The notes below the pieces were generated by a model. That model was not told the origin of the DNA. It made no database searches and saw only the letters and a list, made by a program, of their open reading frames with translations. Positions 9,278 to 21,432 of a stretch of DNA of 64,000 bases are shown piece after piece (within the stretch, counting starts at the first letter, position 1; every line of letters starts with the position of its first letter). The stretch is from positions 1 to 64,000 of the forward strand of contig CAJNOL010001132.1 in the NCBI GenBank assembly GCA_905250125.1. Reading direction: 5' to 3'. A program made the translations under genes and the position numbers. This DNA is from Rotaria sordida (Eukaryota > Rotifera > Eurotatoria > Philodinida > Philodinidae).

Positions 9278-10837
9278 ATGAATACGAATGATAATACACA
9301 AGTCAAAAATGCTCAATTATTTAAAACACGTGTGAATCGAATTCCAAATGATGAAATGGCAAAGGTGATGAAAAATCCATGGGATCCTTTACACTCTTCG
9401 GATTGGGATGAATGTATTCCAACTGCTATTTGTTTAAGAAGAATTCAACGGTAGATTTTTAATTTTAAATAAAATACTTGACATAAAAATTTCTTTGATT
9501 AGTGAAATTTCTTTCATTTTGAAAGATTCCCCACCGGGAATATTTATTGATCCTGATCCTGATAATATTACAAAGGTAAACAATTATTTTGTAGATCTCA
9601 CGCATATTTCCTTAAGAAATAATGAATGTAAATTGTTCTTCTTTTCCTTTTTACAAGCGTACAGCTAAAGATAGCGTACGATTTTCGAACTAGAAGAGAT
9701 TTTTTTTCAAAGTTCTTTGTCTTTTCGTTCTAGATTCATGCTCTTATCGTCGGTCCATCTGATACACCATATGAAAACAGATTCTTTTATTTTATAATAC
9801 GTTGTCCACCTGATTAGTACGTTTAAAGAAATTGAAAATTAAAACAAATATTTTTTTTCATTCTAGTCCATTTCAACCTCCTCGCTGTCGTTTCATGACA
9901 ACTGCAAATAATACAGTTCGTTTGAATCCAAATCTTTATCAAAATGGCAAAGTTTGTGTATCGATTCTCGGGTAATTTTTTTCGATTGCTTATCTATTTT
10001 ATTGTTGTTAATTTGTACGTTGTAAGTACTATGACTGGACCATCATGGGCTGCAGGTCTAACCTTGGAATCCGTAATTCTTTCGATTCAATCGTTGTTAT
10101 CCGAAAATCCATACCACAATGCACCAGGTTTTACCAAAGTAAAACAAAGACAACGAAAATTTCAATATATCTCTTGTAAAAATTTTGTATTGAAAAACAA
10201 AAATAGGAACGTCGATTAGGTGATTCGAAAGCCTATAAAGAAATGTTACAACACGAAACACTCCGTGTTGCTGTCTGTGAAATGCTTGAAACTACTAATT
10301 CAGTGCCGCAACAATTACGGTAAATTTTAGAATTTATAAACTGAAGAAAACAATTATTTTTATTTTAGTGAAATTATGATAAAGCAATTTTTGAAGTTCT
10401 ACGATTATTATATTCATGTATGTAAAAAAAATACAGATAAAGATGGTCAACAAATGATGGTATGTTAGAAAACAAAGAAAGAAAAAGAATATTTATTTAC
10501 TATTTGTGTTTGTATAAAGGATCCATTTAGTAAAAATTGTGGTTTATTTCAATATTCATCAATACTAACGCGTTTGCAACAGTTAAAAAGTGAACTAGAA
10601 AGTAACAAATGCTACAGTGAAGAACAGCAGCAGGTCGATTTAGATATTAATAAAAATATGGGCTCTTCGGTTAATATTGCTTTAAATAGACCATCGGATT
10701 GTGCAATAGTCGCAGATGAAAAAGTTTCTGATAATGAAGGAAAAGTGAAGCATGATCAAGATGAAGTAAAAGAAGAACATGGCAATGATATTCAATCACT
10801 AAATCTATCGGAAAACAGACTGACCTATCTATGTTGA
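9278..10837 (+). CDS. UBE2Z-like E2 ubiquitin-conjugating enzyme, 8 exons
   Basis: Predicted exons: 9278-9450, 9503-9575, 9734-9816, 9867-9971, 10027-10138, 10207-10319, 10369-10459 and 10520-10837. They join in frame to 355 residues with GT-AG introns of 49-158 bp. The UBC fold reads [69 protein letters not shown] and TGPSWAAG, then [14 protein letters not shown]. The active-site Cys is C140 in [10 protein letters not shown]. The PYE, long C-terminal extension ([32 protein letters not shown]) and overall order match UBE2Z/USE1, the E2 charged by UBA6 with ubiquitin or FAT10. The last 70 residues are acidic and Lys-rich and unlike the family. AATAAA lies at 10890-10895. UBE2Z is known to act in the cytosol and nucleus; substrate here is unknown. 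Confidence 0.93.
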
Positions 10838-11349
10838 GAAAAAGATAAATACAATCTGCTTGCACTCCACGTTCGCTGATGAATTTCAAAATAAAAAAAA
10901 ATTTTATTGTGACTTGTGCTAAAAAAATCAATTTTAAGAAATACAGATTTTAATTTGCCAAGACGTTTCATGTTGTTTATTAAAATAATGAAACACTCAT
11001 GAGAGCTCTGCATTTGATGTTAAGGCATATGATATAGCAAAAAAAAAAGATAATGTTAAAAATACGTATAACACACATACACGACCAAAAAAAAACAAGA
11101 AAAGAAACAGGCAAAAATCAGAGAGAAAGAAGACCAGAAAAAAAACACACATGAAAAGAAACCATTTAATTTTTCGATAAAAACACCGAACAAGCAAAAA
11201 ACATATAATTTTAAAAGAAGACGATCTTCACTGGAATCATCTACATTTATGTATTGTTGTAGAATTCATTGAAATACAGTTTTTTAACACCTTTTAACGG
11301 TATTTCAATATAATTATAACTATTGCATCCATACATTTGGAATAGCAAT
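10838..11349. other. 3' flank of the UBE2Z-like gene
   Basis: Poly(A) signal at 10890-10895, then A-rich and purine-rich low-complexity sequence (11035-11160). No gene seen. Confidence 0.6.
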
Positions 11350-11414
11350 GGGTGTGGGGTGTGGGTGTTGATGTGCATCCTGTCTTGCATACAGACATCC
11401 ACACCCACACTCCC
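11350..11414. repeat. Telomere-like palindrome 4 (loop family A)
   Basis: G arm GGTGTGGGGTGTGGGTG, loop TTGATGTGCATCCTGTCTTG then CATACAGACATC, C arm CACACCCACACTCCC. The loop is nearly identical to that of the copy at 16256-16326, in the same orientation. Confidence 0.9.
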
Positions 11415-12024
11415 ATTTAAAGTCAAATTAGACACCTATTTCAATGTGATGATCTTTATTCCTCTTGTTCACGTCGATTCTTCTAATTCTTTATTAGTAC
11501 GGTATTCTTATGTGAATCCCATATTTTACGCTCAACAGAAGCTGTATTGACAAAGTTTTTGTGAAACATGATTGGAAATGAATATTCAATTAAAATATGA
11601 TCGGTTGTGTTTTTGGTATGTTTAGTTAATCATTTCCTACTCGATATACGCAGAACGTAAGAAAAAAAAATTCTCTCAGCAAATACTATTGATCCAGAAG
11701 ACATTTTATGATCAATAAAATCAAACGAAAAAGGTAGTAGCTGGTTTGTCAGTAAACATAAGACTCAGACCAAATCCAGCTGAAATAGGAAATAGAGTAA
11801 TCTACTTATGTGCGAGTCATAGTTCCTGCCACTCATAAATTTTTTGACTAATTATTCGTTCAAGAGGTCCATGCTTGATGTTTCAAACCCGAAAAATGTA
11901 TTGTTTTATGATTTTTCCAATGTGGACTGAGTTCAGTTTTTATGAAAATATGCATATACATCTTGCAGAACTAAAACTAACTCAACGATTCTATCGACTC
12001 GAAAATTCACAATCCTTCTCACAT

Positions 12025-12096
12025 GGGCCTGTAACTCAGCGGTAGAGTGTTCGCTTTGCATGCGAAAAGTCTTGGGTTCAAATCCCAACTGGTCCA
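12025..12096 (+). tRNA. tRNA-Ala (anticodon TGC)
   Basis: Seventy-two bases fold as a standard cloverleaf with no intron. Acceptor GGGCCTG pairs with CTGGTCC (one G-U, one mismatch); D-arm ACTC/GAGT; anticodon stem TTCGC/GCGAA with loop TTTGCAT, giving anticodon TGC (reads GCA, Ala); variable AAGTC; T-arm TTGGG/CCCAA with loop TTCAAAT; discriminator A. A run of T starts at 12100, a normal pol III terminator. A and B boxes are intact, so it should be functional. Confidence 0.96.
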
Positions 12097-12099
12097 GTC

Positions 12100-12104
12100 T
12101 TTTT
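12100..12104 (+). terminator. Pol III oligo-T terminator of tRNA-Ala
   Basis: Five T residues lie four bases after the mature tRNA end. Confidence 0.8.
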
Positions 12105-12558
12105 GAAATTTATAATTTTTTTTTCTAAAAATACACCAAACATGTCTAATTTGTTTGTTTGAATTGTATTTGCAACGGTTGCGATCGAATACATGGGATC
12201 AAATGTCAGCCACCTAGTAAATCTTTTACTTTACTTGCATTCTATCATTCATTATTCGTTTCCATAATAAATCATTTGGCTATTATGATAATTTAAACTT
12301 CTTCATTCAATCAAATTTTCAAATGTTTCTTTTAGCCTCCATCAATTGACATCAGTGAAGGAAATTTCACAATACAAAATTCTTACCATAACATTCATAT
12401 TTGATTGTTTTTGTGTGTTTAGCGTCTGGATGAATTTTATTCTAAACAATGCCAAATACTTCTCCTTGAGGTAAAGAATCGATTTTTTTACTCTTTCAAC
12501 TAATCTTTTCTCTGTCGAAGCAAATATCATTCAGTGCACACTCCTTTCGCTTATCGAC

Positions 12559-12603
12559 GGGATGTGGGCGTTTATGTACTCTTCACACACCCACACCCTC
12601 ACA
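12559..12603. repeat. Telomere-like palindrome 5 (short)
   Basis: GGGATGTGGGCG, an 18-bp loop, then CACACACCCACACCCTCAC. No flanking target duplication. Confidence 0.75.
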
Positions 12604-12614
12604 TGGACCCAGAC

Positions 12615-12770
12615 TGAGAAATTTGGTTTGCCAAATAAGCTAGTTTTGACCCTTGGTTGGCTGGTATCTCGCCTAAACATCATGGTATCGGGCTGAAAAT
12701 TTTACCATAGCCTTCCTACACTAACCCCAACATATCCTGAAAGTTTCATGTCATTTGAATGTTCCTGGAC
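12615..12770 (+). repeat. Dispersed repeat copy 1 (pair at 53737-53880)
   Basis: Shares GAGAAATTTGG, TTTTGACC, GGGCTGAAAATTTTA, CATAGC and other blocks in order with 53737-53880 in the same orientation, perhaps 70% alike. In both places a foldback element is the direct neighbour, on the right here and on the left there. Function unknown; no coding frame. Confidence 0.8.
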
Positions 12771-12807
12771 TGAGATCGATTTTTGAGGGGGGAGGGAGAG
12801 GGAGGCC

Positions 12808-13832
12808 TTAAATCAACTCTAGATCCCAAAAACTCTATTGGGTGGTGACGTTTCGAATCGGGTCGAGCCCACTGCGTATAGGTCGATTTTGTAAACCTAT
12901 CTAGTTTTTCTATGTAAATAATAAAGGCAAGTATTTTACCTCATTCGACTCATCATGTCATCAGTCACAAAAGTACAATCGGTTTATTTTCTCTTTCCTT
13001 TCCAATGTTGCGAAAACTCGTTTTTACCAACATCATACTCATTTTAGGCGGTATTCAGCGATTTTTGAATTCAAGAACATCTTTTAATCGCAAACTAAAT
13101 ACGTTTTGTGAATCAGCACAAAAAACTGAGTCAAATGAAGTATTTTTCAAGTTAATTTGACAACTTTCATTTTTTCTCATTTTTTTAGGTATCATCGAAG
13201 GACTCAAATCGTGTATACGAGTCAAAACATGAAAGTTGTCAAATTAACTTGAAAGACATTTCATTTGACTCAGTTTTTTGTGCTGATTTAGAATACGTCT
13301 TTAGTTTGTGACCAAAAGTGTTATTTGAATTGGAAAATCGCTGAATACTGCCTAAAATGCCTATAGTACCAATAAAAACAATTTTTCTCGACGCAGGAAA
13401 GGAAAGAGAAAAAAACCGGATCGTACTTTTATGACTGGTGGTATGATGAGTCGAATAAGATAAAATATTTCATTTCATCACTTATGTGAAAAAATTAGAT
13501 CGGTTTACAAAATCGACCTATACGTAGTGGACTCGACGAGATTCGAAGTGTTAGAGTGCATACACCTCGATTCTTTATTCTCTCTCTGTTTTCATTCTTT
13601 TCTTTCATATGATATATGTGTTCACTGATATCTTATGATATCATCTCATTTCTTTTCTGACCTTGGTTAACCCTTGTATTCCTTTTTCTTTTGTTCGCGT
13701 CGCTTATATATATATATATCGATGTTTTTCTATAAATAAACGAGCCGGTATAAACCGAAACATCGCTCCACGTATATCACGTTAACACGAAGCGCCACCA
13801 CCAATAGAGTGTGGGGTCTGAAATCAATTTAA
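12808..13832. mobile_element. Foldback element interrupted by a solo LTR
   Basis: The left arm 12808-13170 is an inverted copy of 13229-13832 once the 244-bp LTR insertion (13549-13792) is set aside. The arms are about 360 bp with moderate divergence; the loop 13171-13228 is unique. Ends are TTAAATCAAC on the left and its imperfect complement on the right. No transposase is encoded, so it is a non-autonomous foldback element older than the LTR insertion. Confidence 0.9.
13549..13787. mobile_element. Solo LTR of a retrotransposon
   Basis: A 239-bp block starts TGTTAGAGTG and ends CACGTTAACA, giving TGTTA/TAACA inverted tips. The 5-bp sequence CGAAG flanks both sides (13544-13548 and 13788-13792), a target duplication of the size usual for Ty3- or Copia-type elements and retroviruses. 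It holds a TATA run (about 13705-13719) and AATAAA (13735-13740), as expected of an LTR promoter and polyadenylation region. The internal region is gone, leaving only this relic. The perfect target duplication and insertion inside an already diverged foldback arm suggest it is the younger event. LTR family not determined. Confidence 0.88.
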
Positions 13833-14569
13833 CAACTTTTTTTATATTCAGTTTTTGATGGTGAATCTGAAAAAATTCTTTTCAGAAGCTGAAAAAAAGA
13901 GCGAAGTAGAAAATTTTGCTTATTTCGTAATTTTTGCGATCGGAAGGAAGCATTTACTAAGGCTAAAAAGTAAATATTTGTGATCAGCAGCTGATGACCC
14001 ACCAAATGGTGTAAAGAGCACGTAAAACAATTTTTTTTCACTGAAAGTTTAAATTGCTTGCACTTTACAAAGCGCACTATTTGATCATTCTATTATTATA
14101 CAAAATCGACAAGAAGCGATTGTTGAAAAGTAAAAATTGAGAATAACAGATTGATTTGTATTTAAGCGTATACAAGTCAGTCTGTTTTCAATTGATTTCA
14201 ATTGATTGACATGTTTGTCTTCGACCTTTCTTATTTTTCAGCATGTTTATTTTTGGACTAAATTCAAGTTTACAGTTTCGATTCTCTTTGTTATCGTTAT
14301 CTTGTCCCTTCGTCCTTCTATTTTACGCATTATCCTACCCTCTCTTTTATCTCTCGTAAGCATCGATGGACGAAACGAATAAAAACACATTCTCACAAAA
14401 TAAAAAACTAAAATAAAATAGATAATAGAAGTGCTGCAGGAGATAGAAGATCCAAAACAATTCAAAAAAAGCGAATCTTTCGAGTATATACTTTGTCGTA
14501 CTTTGTTATTCAGTTTCATCAGTGTATTTCAAGAAGAATATTATTCAAACATTTCAATTTTAAAAAAAA
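13833..14569. other. Upstream region of the Rh-type transporter gene
   Basis: No gene seen. AGTATATACT at about 14483 is a possible TATA-like signal some 85 bp before the start codon. Confidence 0.4.
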
Positions 14570-16023
14570 ATGCTTAATTATCGTCCTTATCTATTTCCAT
14601 TTGTTCTATTTCTTCTACAAATGGTTTTTATATTTCTCCTTGGTTTTTACAGCCAATATGAATATTATCCAATTTCAAATGTAACAGATTTTGAAAATCC
14701 ACCTCGTGGTCTTGTGGAATTTTATTATTCAATGTTTACTGATATACATGTAATGATGTTTATTGGTTTTGGATTTTTAATGACTTTCTTAAGTCATTAT
14801 TCATATTCAGCTATTGGATTTAATTTTATATTATGTGCTTTTACAGTTGAATGGGCTTTAATTATGCGTGGTTTTATATTTGATTGGGATGCTTCGAAGC
14901 AAAAATTTCTAATTGATGTAGAAAGTTTATCAACAGCTGATTTTGTTTCGGCTAGTATACTTATTTCAATGGGAGCAGTCTTAGGACAAGTTAGTCCACT
15001 TCAATTAATATTAATGGCATTTTTTGAAGTTCCTATACAAGTTGTTAATGAATGGATTGGTACACATTTCTTTTGTGCAAATGATGCTGGAGAATCAATG
15101 TTTGTACATGTATTTGGTAAGAAAAAAAATTGGATGATTTGTGTTTTAAGAAAACTATTTTTTTTTCATTAGGAGCATATTTTGGTTTAGCTGTTGCTTT
15201 TGTTTTATTTCGTTCGAATATTCTTGATTCTCCACTTGAAAAATCCCGTTATACATCAGATTTATTTTCTATAATTGGTACAATGTTTCTTTTTTGTTTT
15301 TGGCCATCATTTAATGCTGGTACGACACATGGTGTTGAACGACTTCATGCAATTACTAATACATATGTATCTATATGTGCATCAGTTATCGGTGCTTTTC
15401 TTATGTCAACAATTGTTCGAAAAGGTAAATTGGATATGGTACATATTCAAAATTCCACATTAGCTGGTGGAGTTGCTATAGGAACTGTAGCTACATCAGA
15501 TATTGGTTTTCATGGTGCTATGATTATTGGTACACTTGCTGGTATGATATCTGTTTTAGGTTTTCATTCTCTCTTACCTAAGTTGCAACGTATACATGTT
15601 CATGATACATGCGGAGTAAATAATTTACATGGAATGCCTGGTTTAATGGCTGCTATTGCAGGAATTATTATAGCTTTCTTTGGAAACCGATCAGGCTATT
15701 TAAATCATTTAACAGATGTTTGTCTTACTGGTGGAAAAAAACGAACTAATAATATTCAATCAGCTTATCAAGTAGCTGCACTTTTATTAACATTATGTAT
15801 GGGTGTTGTTGGTGGATTGATTACAGGTTCAATATTACGATTACCAATATTTGTTCAAAAATATGAAAATTTTGAAGATGAACCAATTTGGCATTTACCT
15901 GATGAGGGTCAAACTGATGATGCTGGTAGTTTGAATAAAAATTTGGACCGACGATTTAGTGTAATACCCACTGCTAATTTGAATAAAAATTTACAAAAAC
16001 GATTTAGTATTTTTCCAGCATGA
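14570..16023 (+). CDS. Rh-type ammonium/ammonia transporter
   Basis: Two exons, 14570-15116 and 15173-16023, joined through a 56-bp GT-AG intron, give 465 residues (human RhCG is 479). The protein is an 11-12 helix Amt/Rh/MEP channel of the plasma membrane that conducts ammonia. Rh-specific blocks are clear: FYYSMFTDIHVMMFIGFGFL near residue 52, FVHVFGAYFGLAV across the splice, AGGVAIGTVA, and HDTCGVNNLHGMPG. The two pore histidines of the family are present at H180 and H335. The C-terminal cytosolic tail carries an internal duplication, SLNKNLDRRFSVIP followed by NLNKNLQKRFSIFP, which may be a repeated phosphorylation or trafficking motif (inference). AATAAA lies at 16138-16143. Telomere-like palindrome 6 begins 233 bp behind the stop. 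Confidence 0.95.
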
Positions 16024-16255
16024 AAAGTATCGAACTAACATCTATCTTATTGTGTGTGTTTAGTTAGACTGAAGCTGAAATATTTTTATATTTAGTTAAA
16101 ACAAATTTGATTTTTTTTTCTTATCTATTATGATGTAAATAAACAGATGGTGTGAAAAAAATCTTTCTTTCTATTAATATTTAAATCTGCATTCCTAAAA
16201 AAACATAATCTGATAGTATGATTTTCTAGAATAACAATCGCAACAGACAGATAAA

Positions 16256-16326
16256 ATGTGGGTGTGGGTGTTGATGTACATCCTCTCTTGCATACAGACA
16301 TCTACACCCATATCCCACGCACACCT
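16256..16326. repeat. Telomere-like palindrome 6 (loop family A)
   Basis: G arm TGTGGGTGTGGGTG, loop TTGATGTACATCCTCTCTTG then CATACAGACATC, C arm ACACCCATATCCCACGCACA. The loop matches 11350-11414. Confidence 0.9.
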
Positions 16327-16389
16327 CAAATTAACCTTTTGCACTTGTTTTGATTTTACTCTCTAGACATCTTACATCCAAACATCAGG

Positions 16390-16467
16390 ATGTGGGTGTG
16401 GGGTGTGGGTGCAAAGAATATTGATACACAAACTCACACGCACACGCATACCCACACCCACACCCAT
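16390..16467. repeat. Telomere-like palindrome 7
   Basis: G arm GATGTGGGTGTGGGGTGTGG, a 20-odd bp loop, then a C arm of CACACGCAC and CCCACACCC units ending at 16467. Only 63 bp separate it from palindrome 6. Confidence 0.9.
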
Positions 16468-19400
16468 CATGATCCATCTTTCAAAAAAAGAATTGGCTCT
16501 CTACAATGGTTCTGCAGTGAGATACAGAAGAAATAAAATTGATGCAAAACTTTATCACCGCTCTTTATTTTAATATTTCATGATCAAAGGTTATCGACAA
16601 GAAAAAAGTTTATTTTTGCTATTCATTTTCTTCTGATAGCGTTCATTATTATTTATTGCTTTATATATTATTGTCATAAGTTGTTCATCTTGTCAAAATA
16701 TTGACACATTTTCACAAGAATGATGTTCAATCTCTTGTTATTATATTACTAGTCAATTTAATACATATTTCACAGTGTCTAATTCTTTCTTGCCAATTTG
16801 TTATATTTTTATCTTCAGTATTTCATTATACATACGTGTAATTAGATGAAAATAACGTCTTGAATAACGTATAAGATTAGCGTAAATGTCAAAAAATGTT
16901 TGTTGAACTTGTTATGATTTCTATTGTTCTTCTTATATTTGATATATCAGCAGCAGATTTATCTCTTGCCATTTTACTGGAAATGAAATATTATACAACT
17001 ATTCATTCTCACTTGCATATTTATTTATCTTTTGCTTACTTTATTTTGCCTTTTTATGCCTATGTCTTTCGCATTTCTTGAATCAGTAGCTGAAATACAG
17101 AAGAAAATAAAAAGAATATTTAGTTGGGATGCATCTACAAATGCAATAGTTCCAGCAAATTTTCAAATACATCGATTATCGATAGTATGTATTGTATAGG
17201 AGTAAGAGTATTTATGATGTTTATAATCAGCATCAACTAGTATACATACAAGGATATTTAGAAAGTGACATGATCGAATTAGAATCTTGTTTCTTATCAA
17301 TGTTATCAAGAAGACATTCACTTTAAAAATAAATATAAAATAATGAGAACATCTCTATTATTATGAACATGCTCGAAAGACTATACATTAATCGAGAACA
17401 TATTTTGTCAAATATTATTTGAACGTTAAAAAACAAATTTAATATTTAACTGCCACTTACTTAATAATCGAAATCGTTCTTGTCATTTGCATTCAATAAT
17501 TTGTATTGAATTAACATGATATCCTCCTATACAGGGTGATGTGCAATTTTCTAAAAAGGATTGACAATTTTTAAGTCTATTCTTATTCAAATCAAATAAA
17601 AATGACTTTTGTAATTGTTAGACATATGTTATTAATTATCCGATTCACTAATCAAATTACTATGTATGTTTTAGTCTCAAAACGTAGAACAAAACGTCTA
17701 AATTATTGGATGATATATCATAACTAACAAAATGCTTACTTAATTAAGATGACATTATTTATTCAATCAAATTTTATCAACTGATCAACCTATTAATGCG
17801 ATGTGAAGCATAGCATTTATGTAGTCCTTCGTGAGTTTTTAAGGTGCGAAGCACTGTAAAGTAATCGTTCGCAATCTTTTCTTGTTCAAATGTTACTAGA
17901 AAGCTCTATATTTGTATATGATCAATTTTTTTTTCGATACTTCAATACGAAGTTCCATTTTTTTCGAGATGATAAAAACGAGGCTAGTGGTCACAAGATA
18001 ATGAAAACGAGTTTCAATATCAACAATGATTCGATCGAATATAGTTGTTATCTTTGGAAGTTTTCGTTTTATCGATGATCGGTAATCAATATTTATAATA
18101 ACTATGAAGAAAACAAATAAAAAAAAAGACCAATAACACTGCTTTTTTATTCTAATATATGATTTAATTAAAAATCAAAATCTTAGTATAAGTATAAGAT
18201 GAGTTATATAAAGTAAGTTTTATCATTGTCATTTATCATTTTGTAATGAAAATAAAGACACAATCGATAGATTTTGTTTTGTATTTTCATGTAATTTTGA
18301 AGTTATTCATAGAAGATCAATGAAGACATGTATTCGTATACAGAATTTAATTTATTCGCATTTGATATTAAAAAATAAAAACAAATAAAAACAAATAGAA
18401 AAAAAAATATTCATTTTTTTACAATCTCATTTAATTTTTCATTTTTCCAACAGCAAAGATAAGTATTTTATATTTGTGCTCTATAGTTTACATTATTATC
18501 AAGATATTAGATAATGAGTATTGACATAGTGCATAGAAAAAAAGACAATACAACTTTGTTACCATTAAATTACTGTTTATGTGCCTGCGACATCACAAAC
18601 AGTCCCATCAAAAAAATTATACAGGGCAATATGTTGATGTTATATAATAGTTTTTTCTAATGGCAATAAATTCTAATCGATGTTTTATTTTTAAACAGAT
18701 CGTAAGATGTCAATTTATCAATCACATTTTGATCAATTCGATTAAAATCTTCTTTATTAAATATTTATTCTACACCAATTAATTTAGTAAGTTCACGATA
18801 TTCTTTTATAGTAAATAATATTTGAATTGCGGTCATGTCGATCGACAAATATTACACGTCGTATTCGACTTTGATGAAGTGTATCAAATGCTGCACTAGT
18901 AAAATCTGTTTTAGCCAAATCAAGGAGGAAAGCGTAAGTTTGAAACTTCCAGCATCTATGTTTAAGTAAATTTTGTGGCAAATAACAATTAACTTGGACC
19001 ATTGCGCCTACGATAGAAATGAGTATGGATGATGAAGATAGTGCAGAATTCTTCGAAACTATTGTAAGTGATTGTCAAATACGACAAGGTACAAAACAAT
19101 GTAGGATGACATGAGTAAGCATGGAGAAAATATTAAAGGTACCCGTAGAATAAAATTCGTAGAATAATTTCTATAGAAATTTGTAATAGTTTACTTGTAA
19201 ACATTCTTTCATAAGATTCAATACAGTAAATATTTTGAATAAACGCTCATTCTCAAATTCCTTAGTAAAATTCTTATGAATCTCTCACTTATGAGTATAA
19301 GGAATTAGAAAAAAATTTTATTCGTTTTATTTACAAAATTAATTATCAATAGAAATTAAAATTTTACAGTTAAATCCTCTAGAGAATTTGTATACAATTG

Positions 19401-19630
19401 AAAATTTAAACATCTAAATTTTATTTTATTTTATTTTTGTTATTCTTCAGTCTTATTTATGAACAACTTATCTATTGAAAATAACGAACTTTCATGTTGA
19501 ACATGTCTTCTTTTCACACTGAATATATATTGATTTTTTTAAAATTTCGATCATAAGTCGTTCACTTGTATATTTGATTATTATCATATTTTTCTTTTTC
19601 ATTAAAATACATACGTACGTGAAAGATTAC
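16468..19630. other. AT-rich intergenic; no supported gene
   Basis: About 3.2 kb with only short, low-complexity open frames. A minus-strand frame at 18793-19002 has ordinary amino-acid composition but no homology I recognise; near it 18771-18812 reads EYRELTKLIGVE and stop in another frame, which could be a last exon. Confidence 0.4.
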
Positions 19631-20562
19631 TAAAGAGTGATTGAAAACTTTCGACTTTTCTCAGTAAATCAATAATATTTATGACAAAACTATATATAGT
19701 TAATTGGTCTAAATATATAATTTTGTAGAGAAAGATTAGAGCTATTATCTGAAAAAAAAGACATTTCGAAATGCATAGATTTAGTCCAATGTTTTGATGA
19801 TGTTACTAATCTTGAGTGAATATTTTCATTTTACATTTTTGGAGAGAAATTTTTAATAAAAAAATCTAAATGATATTTATAAATTTATCAGACTAACTTT
19901 TTTGTATAAATATTAATAATCGAATTTTGTCATGTGTTGACCTTGTTTTCAACCTTTTTAGAATATTGTTAATCATTTTCTCACATTTTTTCTACAGTAA
20001 AACTTTGTTTGACATTTCCATATTTACTTAAATCTTGTCGAATAATATTCCATAAGTTTATGTTAGCCATGTTTCATCTATTTGGCTTCGAAATGCATAC
20101 TTGGTTTTCTCTAACATATAATTGCCAGAAAGATAAATCTAAGTAATTAGCATATTAAAGAATAAATTGAAAACAGTAAACTTCATAAAATAAAACTGTC
20201 AATATGAAAGCTTTTAATTATTACAAAACTACAATCATAATCAGTAAATATGATGAATAATTATTATTCCATTAAAATGATAAGTCTTATATAAAATCCA
20301 TGCGAGCAAAAGACATAAAAGTGTTATGAAGAAACTTTTTGTATATTTTTCTCTAAAAAGATAAAATGAAAATATTCACTTAAGATTAGTAAAATAATCA
20401 TAACATTGGATTAAAACTAGGCATTTCGAAGTGTCTTTTTTTCAAATGATAATTCTAATCTTCCTCTACAGAATTATATATTTTGATCAATTAACTATAT
20501 ATAGTTTTGTTATAAATCTTATCGATTTACTGAGAGGATCGAAACTTTTGAATTATCTTTTA
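19631..20562. mobile_element. Inverted-repeat element, arms about 230 bp
   Basis: The left arm begins TAAAGAGTGATTGAAAACTT and includes CAAAACTATATATAGTTAAT; the right arm ends with its inverted copy at about 20562. Arms cover roughly 19631-19860 and 20335-20562. The 470-bp middle is AT-rich with no coding frame. This is a non-autonomous inverted-repeat transposon or foldback element; superfamily unknown. Confidence 0.85.
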
Positions 20563-21432
20563 GTTCCATTTCAAAACATGGATTCCTCGGATGACACAGT
20601 GAAGATATAGCTATGCGTCCAGTGTAGACCTACACCAGTTATGAAGAAAATTTTCTGTAGATAGTAAGAGAATAAAACAAGATCTCGTTTTTTGTGATAG
20701 TGTGTTATACACTTATCAAAAATAGTGAACCTGAAAAGCTTTCGAGATCCTACTGGAATAAAATAATATACGAAGAATGTTTGACTTGGACCTTAGAACA
20801 GCCATGAATGATTAACTATGAAGCTAAACACCGTAAAAAAAATACTTTAGTATATACCAATATGCAGTTGTTTACACCACAAACAGGTAGAGTCCTACAT
20901 TCATAATATTATTATCTTTCCTTTCAAGTCAATAATCATTGCCTTCGATTCACCTTTTCTGCTCATTGTATACATTAAAACGAAGAATATCTACCATATG
21001 CAAATGTCATAATTATGAAAAGTAAAATCACGTGTTAATAATAACAAAAATGAATATACATAAGTATCAGTCAAGCATAACGTGCATTTAATACGAAAAT
21101 CAAGCCTTTTATCATATTCACAAATCACAAATCATACAAAATAAGATTAAAAAAATAATTTATTGATCCGTGAAATATAAGTTATACAATAAACAGGTAT
21201 ATGATAGTTGTTTTTTTTTTAATTAAACGAAACAAGATTTAAGTCATTTACAGATTTAAAAGAATTAAATAACAAAGAGCATAGTTTATACATCGTTCTA
21301 ATAAAGAAATTTTCATAGAATAAATGTGTTAAATATGATTCTAATTATATATTATAAGTCTAATTTGAATTTTGATTTGTACTTCAAAACTTAGCTTAAC
21401 ATTATTTTTCTTTTCTTTTCACTTTATTAATG

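Noticed and set aside
13173-13200. Splice-like TTTTTTTAG in the foldback loop
   Set aside because: No exon on either side; it is part of the loop of a non-coding element.
18793-19002. 69-residue minus-strand frame
   Set aside because: Composition is acceptable but no start context, no partner exon with matching phase that I could confirm.
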